From Pseudomonas sp. (GTDB lineage: Bacteria; Pseudomonadota; Gammaproteobacteria; Pseudomonadales; Pseudomonadaceae), in the NCBI GenBank assembly GCA_029239415.1, contig JAQZAY010000045.1, positions 1-17,810 on the forward strand: a stretch of 17,810 bases of DNA. The letters are read 5' to 3'. This document shows, one piece after another, positions 13,957 to 17,810 of the stretch (the stretch's first letter is position 1; every line of letters starts with the position of its first letter). Position numbers and translations under genes: made by a program. The notes below the pieces were generated by a model. It saw only the letters and a program-made list of their open reading frames with translations. It did not search any database and was not told where the DNA came from.

Positions 13957-16900
13957 GAGTTTTTCCGCAGGGCGTCCAGCAGGTGCGCGGTGACGGTGTG
14001 GACGTGAGGCGGTTCGATCACGCTGAAGTGGTTGCCCGGCACGTCGATCAAGTCGAACCGCCCCAGGCACGCGTCTTCCCAGAATGGCGCCGCCAGGTGG
14101 CCAACGCCGCCGGTGATACCGAACGATTGCTGCTCCAGGCAGCGCAGATAGGTCATGTTGCCGAGGAACGGCGGCGGGTCGAACCGTGCCGCGCGCATGC
14201 TGTGACGGCACACGCGAAACAGCGTCGGTACCAGCTCGGGGCCGATGGGCACCCCGGCCTGGCCCGACGCCAGGCGCGCGTACTCGGCCAGGCGTTCTTC
14301 CTGGCTGCGTGCCGATTGTTGCTGCACCGCCAGCGCGAGGGCCTCCAGGCCCGGGTCACCGCTCAACGAAGCCATGGCCCCGGCCGGCACGCGGCGATTG
14401 TCACGAGCCATCAACAGATCGATGGCGCGGTACACGTCATAGTCTTCAATGTGCGCGCCGAACACGGTCTTGACCGGGTCCAGGTTCAGGTTGGGCACGA
14501 AGATCGCCTCGTAGGCCAGCTCTTCGTCGGTGTCGATGAACATCGGAATGCTGTCGATCAGACTCAAGTCCACCACGTTCATGCCGCGTTCGAGCAGGCG
14601 CCGCGCAACCTCGGTGGCGAGCAGCCCGCCGAGGCAGTAACCGATCAACTGGAAGCGCTGGTGACCGTCGGCAATCAAGCGTTCGGCGTAGTCCTGGGCC
14701 ACGCTTTCGATCAGGCGCTTGGGCTCCAGCGCCAGGTAGCGCTCAGTGTCGGCCACGGCAAAGCCAATCACCGGCCCGGCTTGTTGTTCGGCCAGGGCGC
14801 GGCCCAGGTGCTGGAAGTAGTCCAGGGTGCCGAGGGCGGCATGGAACATCACCCGCACCGGGCCGACCTCGCCACCGCCAAATGGCACCACCAACGCGTT
14901 GCTGCTTGATGAGCGCTGGGCTTCGCCACTTGCCGCAACGGCGGCTGGCGCGCTTTCGCCGTGGTTGAGCAGGCGCGCCAGGGCGGCGACATTCGGCTCG
15001 TTGAGCATCTGCCGCAGCAGTGTGTCGTAACTCAAGCCCTGGGCCTGGGGCAGCTGTTCACGCAGTTGCCCCGCGATCCGGGCGAGGATCAGTGAGTCCG
15101 CACCTTTTTCATAGAAACTGTCGTTGACGCCAATCTGCGTCAGGCCCAAGGCCTCGGCCCATAACCGGCAAAGCTCGGCGGTAAGCGGATCGCTCGGCGT
15201 CGCCTGGTCATTGGACACCTGGGCATCAACTGCGGGACGCAAGCCGGCCAGGGTCTTGCGGTCGACCTTGCCGTTGGCGGTCAATGGCAGGCGGTCAAGC
15301 ACTTGCAGGTGCGCCGGCAGCATGTACTCGGGCAAGCGCTGTGCCAGGGCGCGGCGCAGGCTGTCGACGTCCAGGCGTTGGAACCCGGCCTTGAAACGGG
15401 CGGCGAACACCTGCATGCCGAGGGCGGCCAGCGGATGATCGGCCTGGGGCAGGGCGGGCAGGCATTCGCCACCGAACGCCTGGATCCGCGCCTGCCAGGT
15501 TTCGGCGTCGCGCAAACCGCTGCGACCCAGGTCGTGGTCGCCGTTGACCGGGGTCATCATGAAGCCCTGGGTCAGCAGGATCGGCGGCCATTCGCCGGTG
15601 GGTTCGCTGAACACCAACCAGCCACCGGGGCTGAGCAATTCGGTGATCCGGGCGAGGGCTTGGTCGATGTCCTTGACGCTGTTGAGCATGCCCGCGCAGA
15701 GCACCACATCGGCACTGTTGCTGGCCAGCCCTTGGGGCCGGATGTCCTGGTCGATGTCGAGCACGCCGTAACGCACCCAGGCGTGCTCGGCAAACCGTTG
15801 TCTGGCCGCCGGCAGGAAAAAGGCGGTCATGTCGGTGAACAGGTAATCGACGTTCAGGCCATCGAGCAGGCCGATCACCGGCGCGCTGGTGGCCCCGGTA
15901 CCGGCGCCGATTTCGAGGATGCGCAGCGGACCGTCGCCGTCATGGTGCGTGGCGAGGCGATTGATCAGTGCCGCGATGCTGTGATTGTTGTAGCGCGACA
16001 CGGCGTCCCCGCCGTACAGCTGCAACGCCAGGTCCTGTTGGCCCTGGGGGAACAGCAGGTCGAAGGGGTTGACCTCGCCCTTGAGCAGTTGCGGCAATTG
16101 CCAGACATGGTTGAGCTGGTAGTCGAACAGCGCCTGGCTGCACAGCCCCGAGGCGACCGCCTGTTCCACCCGCCCCCAGGCCAGTGCCGGCTCCGGGACG
16201 GGTTGCGCCAGTCGATAGCGCGATTGTTCCAGTTGCAGCAGGCCTGCCTCGCACAGCGAGCCCAGCCAGCGCCGCACCAACCAGTGATGGCGCGGCTGTG
16301 CCTGCAAGGCGTTGAGAATGGCCGGCGCATCGGGTTCGGCCAGCTCTGCGCTGAACAAGCCGGCCTTGAGCATCACCTCCAGCATCGAGCTCAGCGCCGC
16401 AACCTTGAGGTCCGCCTGATAATCGCGAACGCCCTGTGCGTCGAAGGCGCCGACCTGGCTGTCGGCAAAACGATTGATCGTCGTGAGCAACGACGCGTCC
16501 GGCAGCGGTTCTGGTGCTGTCCGCGCAGCGGTGACAAAAGCCATCAGGCTCCGTTCGCTGCGCTCGCCGGATGCGTCACCGGTGACCAGGCTGATGGCGC
16601 TGTCCACGCCGGGCGTGGCGAGCAATGCCGCGTCGATCTCGCCCAGTTCAACGCGGTGTCCGCGGATCTTCACCTGGCCGTCTTCACGGCCGAGGAACTC
16701 CAGTTCGCCACCCGGCAGGTAGCGTCCACGGTCGCCCGTGCGATACAGGCGCTGGCCGTCAACGGGATGGGCGAAGAACCGCGCCTCGCTCAGCACCTGA
16801 TCGCCGAGGTAACCCTGGGCCAGGCCGATACCGCTGATGTACAGGTCACCGGGCACCCAGGTCGGCGCGTCGCGCCATTGGCTGTCGAGCACGCGAAAGC

Positions 16901-17810
16901 CCTGGTTGGCCAAGGGCAGGCCATAAGGAATGCTGCGCCACGCCGGGTCAATCGCGCCGATCGGGTGCAGGTTGGACCAGATCGACGCTTCGGTCGCGCC
17001 ACCGAGGCCGACCAGGGCCAGGTCGGGCAACAGTTGTTGGAGTTGCGGCGGCAGGTTCAGCGGGATCCAGTCACCGGACAACAACGCCAGGCGCAGGCTG
17101 TCCAGCGGCCGCGGTTCGGCATGCAAGTAATGAGCGAGCATGTGCAGTTGCGCAGGCACCGAATTCCACAGCGTCACTTGGTGACGCTGTATCAGCTCGG
17201 CCCAGTGCGACGGGTCGGCGCCACGGGCCGGGTCGGGCAGCACCAGTGCGCCACCGACGGCGAGGGGACCGAAGAGGTCGTACACCGACAGGTCGAAACT
17301 CAGCTGTGCCAACCCCAGCACGCGATCCCTGGCGCTGAGCTGAAAGCGCCGGTTGATGTCCTGCACGGTATTGAGAGCGGCGCGATGGCTGATCATCACG
17401 CCTTTGGGATCGCCCGTGGAGCCGGAGGTGAAGATCACGTAGGCGAGATCATCGGGGCTGCCGTCGAGCGCTTTGAAGTCGGCTGGAGCCGGCGCCAGTT
17501 GATCCACCGCATGCCAGTGCAGACCATCGGCCAGCGGCGTGCTGGGCAAGGCGTGAGACTGACCGAGCACATGGCGCACCTGGGCGCTGCGCAGCACGCG
17601 GTCGCGGCGGGCGGCCGGGGCGTTGCTGTCGAGTGGCAGGTAGGCGGCCCCGGCAAGCAATACACCGTAGGCCGCCACGACCTGGTCGAGGCTCTTGGGC
17701 ATGAGGATTGCCACCGGTTCCTCGGCGGTGCAACCGGCCTGGCGCAGGGTGGCGGCGACGGCCAGGGCGCGTTCGACGAGTGCGGCGTAGGTCAGGCTGC
17801 CGTTGGCGTC
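13953..17810 (-). CDS. pchF: Non-ribosomal peptide synthetase, C-terminal part: A(Cys)-MT-PCP-TE, PchF-like (5' end off the window)
   Basis: The frame is open to the right edge; 1285 residues are visible, numbered from the edge. Adenylation domain: A1 LTYAAL at 6-11, A3 TSGSTGDPKG at 128-137, A5 GGATEAS, A7 YRTGDRG, A8 KIRGHRVELGEID. The specificity residues read Asp173, Leu174, Tyr177, Asn216, Leu243, Ser245, Leu269, Ile277, Trp278 with A10 Lys848, the known cysteine code of pyochelin- and yersiniabactin-type modules. A methyltransferase is inserted after A8 (~460-810; SAM motif I LEIGAGTG at 632-639), as in PchF, where it N-methylates the thiazolidine. Then A10 (843-852), a carrier domain with GADSL (Ser906), and a ~310-residue thioesterase. 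The thioesterase elbow is GYCLGG with Cys1059 where Ser is usual; His1261 in GNHFSV is the likely catalytic His. The cyclization domain expected before the A domain is off the window. It adds and cyclises a cysteine, methylates, and releases the product. Confidence 0.93.
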   Translation of the reverse strand, partial: DANGSLTYAALVERALAVAATLRQAGCTAEEPVAILMPKSLDQVVAAYGVLLAGAAYLPLDSNAPAARRDRVLRSAQVRHVLGQSHALPSTPLADGLHWHAVDQLAPAPADFKALDGSPDDLAYVIFTSGSTGDPKGVMISHRAALNTVQDINRRFQLSARDRVLGLAQLSFDLSVYDLFGPLAVGGALVLPDPARGADPSHWAELIQRHQVTLWNSVPAQLHMLAHYLHAEPRPLDSLRLALLSGDWIPLNLPPQLQQLLPDLALVGLGGATEASIWSNLHPIGAIDPAWRSIPYGLPLANQGFRVLDSQWRDAPTWVPGDLYISGIGLAQGYLGDQVLSEARFFAHPVDGQRLYRTGDRGRYLPGGELEFLGREDGQVKIRGHRVELGEIDAALLATPGVDSAISLVTGDASGERSERSLMAFVTAARTAPEPLPDASLLTTINRFADSQVGAFDAQGVRDYQADLKVAALSSMLEVMLKAGLFSAELAEPDAPAILNALQAQPRHHWLVRRWLGSLCEAGLLQLEQSRYRLAQPVPEPALAWGRVEQAVASGLCSQALFDYQLNHVWQLPQLLKGEVNPFDLLFPQGQQDLALQLYGGDAVSRYNNHSIAALINRLATHHDGDGPLRILEIGAGTGATSAPVIGLLDGLNVDYLFTDMTAFFLPAARQRFAEHAWVRYGVLDIDQDIRPQGLASNSADVVLCAGMLNSVKDIDQALARITELLSPGGWLVFSEPTGEWPPILLTQGFMMTPVNGDHDLGRSGLRDAETWQARIQAFGGECLPALPQADHPLAALGMQVFAARFKAGFQRLDVDSLRRALAQRLPEYMLPAHLQVLDRLPLTANGKVDRKTLAGLRPAVDAQVSNDQATPSDPLTAELCRLWAEALGLTQIGVNDSFYEKGADSLILARIAGQLREQLPQAQGLSYDTLLRQMLNEPNVAALARLLNHGESAPAAVAASGEAQRSSSSNALVVPFGGGEVGPVRVMFHAALGTLDYFQHLGRALAEQQAGPVIGFAVADTERYLALEPKRLIESVAQDYAERLIADGHQRFQLIGYCLGGLLATEVARRLLERGMNVVDLSLIDSIPMFIDTDEELAYEAIFVPNLNLDPVKTVFGAHIEDYDVYRAIDLLMARDNRRVPAGAMASLSGDPGLEALALAVQQQSARSQEERLAEYARLASGQAGVPIGPELVPTLFRVCRHSMRAARFDPPPFLGNMTYLRCLEQQSFGITGGVGHLAAPFWEDACLGRFDLIDVPGNHFSVIEPPHVHTVTAHLLDALRKNS

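Noticed and set aside
12532..14007. 491-codon open frame on the plus strand opposite the first ABC transporter
   Set aside because: It is antisense to a gene with every ABC motif. The translation is low-complexity and rich in Gln, His, Arg and Gly, typical of the complement of high-GC coding DNA, with no recognisable domain.
1..17810. Insertion sequences, CRISPR arrays, tRNA or rRNA genes
   Set aside because: No transposase, regularly spaced repeats or structural RNA signatures were seen; essentially all of the window is accounted for by protein-coding genes.

Overview
The window is high-GC, densely packed DNA that most resembles a Pseudomonas chromosome, probably the P. fluorescens group. 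I infer this from the close match of many proteins to the pyochelin / enantio-pyochelin (pch) family of Pseudomonas siderophore genes. No rRNA, tRNA or other taxonomic marker is present, so the assignment is an inference.

Layout. Positions 2-745 (+) hold the 3' end of an unrelated amino-acid permease gene. It converges on one long minus-strand operon that fills the rest of the window (17810 down to 771) with no gap between genes. Neighbouring genes overlap by 1 to 8 bases, mostly as ATGA/GTGA/TTGA stop-start overlaps. In transcription order (right to left) the operon reads: the C-terminal 1285 residues of an NRPS (A, inserted methyltransferase, PCP, TE; PchF-like); two ABC exporter-fold ATPases (PchH/PchI- or YbtP/YbtQ-like); a saccharopine-dehydrogenase-like reductase (PchK-like); two free-standing methyltransferase-like proteins; a thiazolinyl imide reductase (PchG/Irp3-like); a VOC/glyoxalase-like protein; then pchD, pchC, pchB and pchA. 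The promoter and the rest of the NRPS machinery lie beyond the right edge. A 9-bp inverted repeat sits at the 3' end of pchA.

How it works together. PchA turns chorismate into isochorismate and PchB cleaves that to salicylate. PchD adenylates salicylate for loading onto a carrier protein outside the window. The visible NRPS module carries the full cysteine specificity code (DLYNLSLIW plus the A10 lysine), so the product should be a salicyl-thiazoline/thiazolidine metallophore related to pyochelin. PchC would clear mischarged carriers, the reductases would reduce thiazoline to thiazolidine, and the ABC pair would move the metallophore or its iron complex across the inner membrane.

What is unusual. 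This is not a standard pch cluster. It encodes both known types of thiazoline reductase (PchG-like and PchK-like). It has two stand-alone relatives of the NRPS-embedded methyltransferase, one still carrying remnants of an adenylation domain on both sides. It has a VOC protein not found in the classical pch operons as I recall them, and the NRPS thioesterase has a cysteine where the usual nucleophile is serine. Together these suggest a methylated or stereochemically altered pyochelin-type compound, possibly undescribed.
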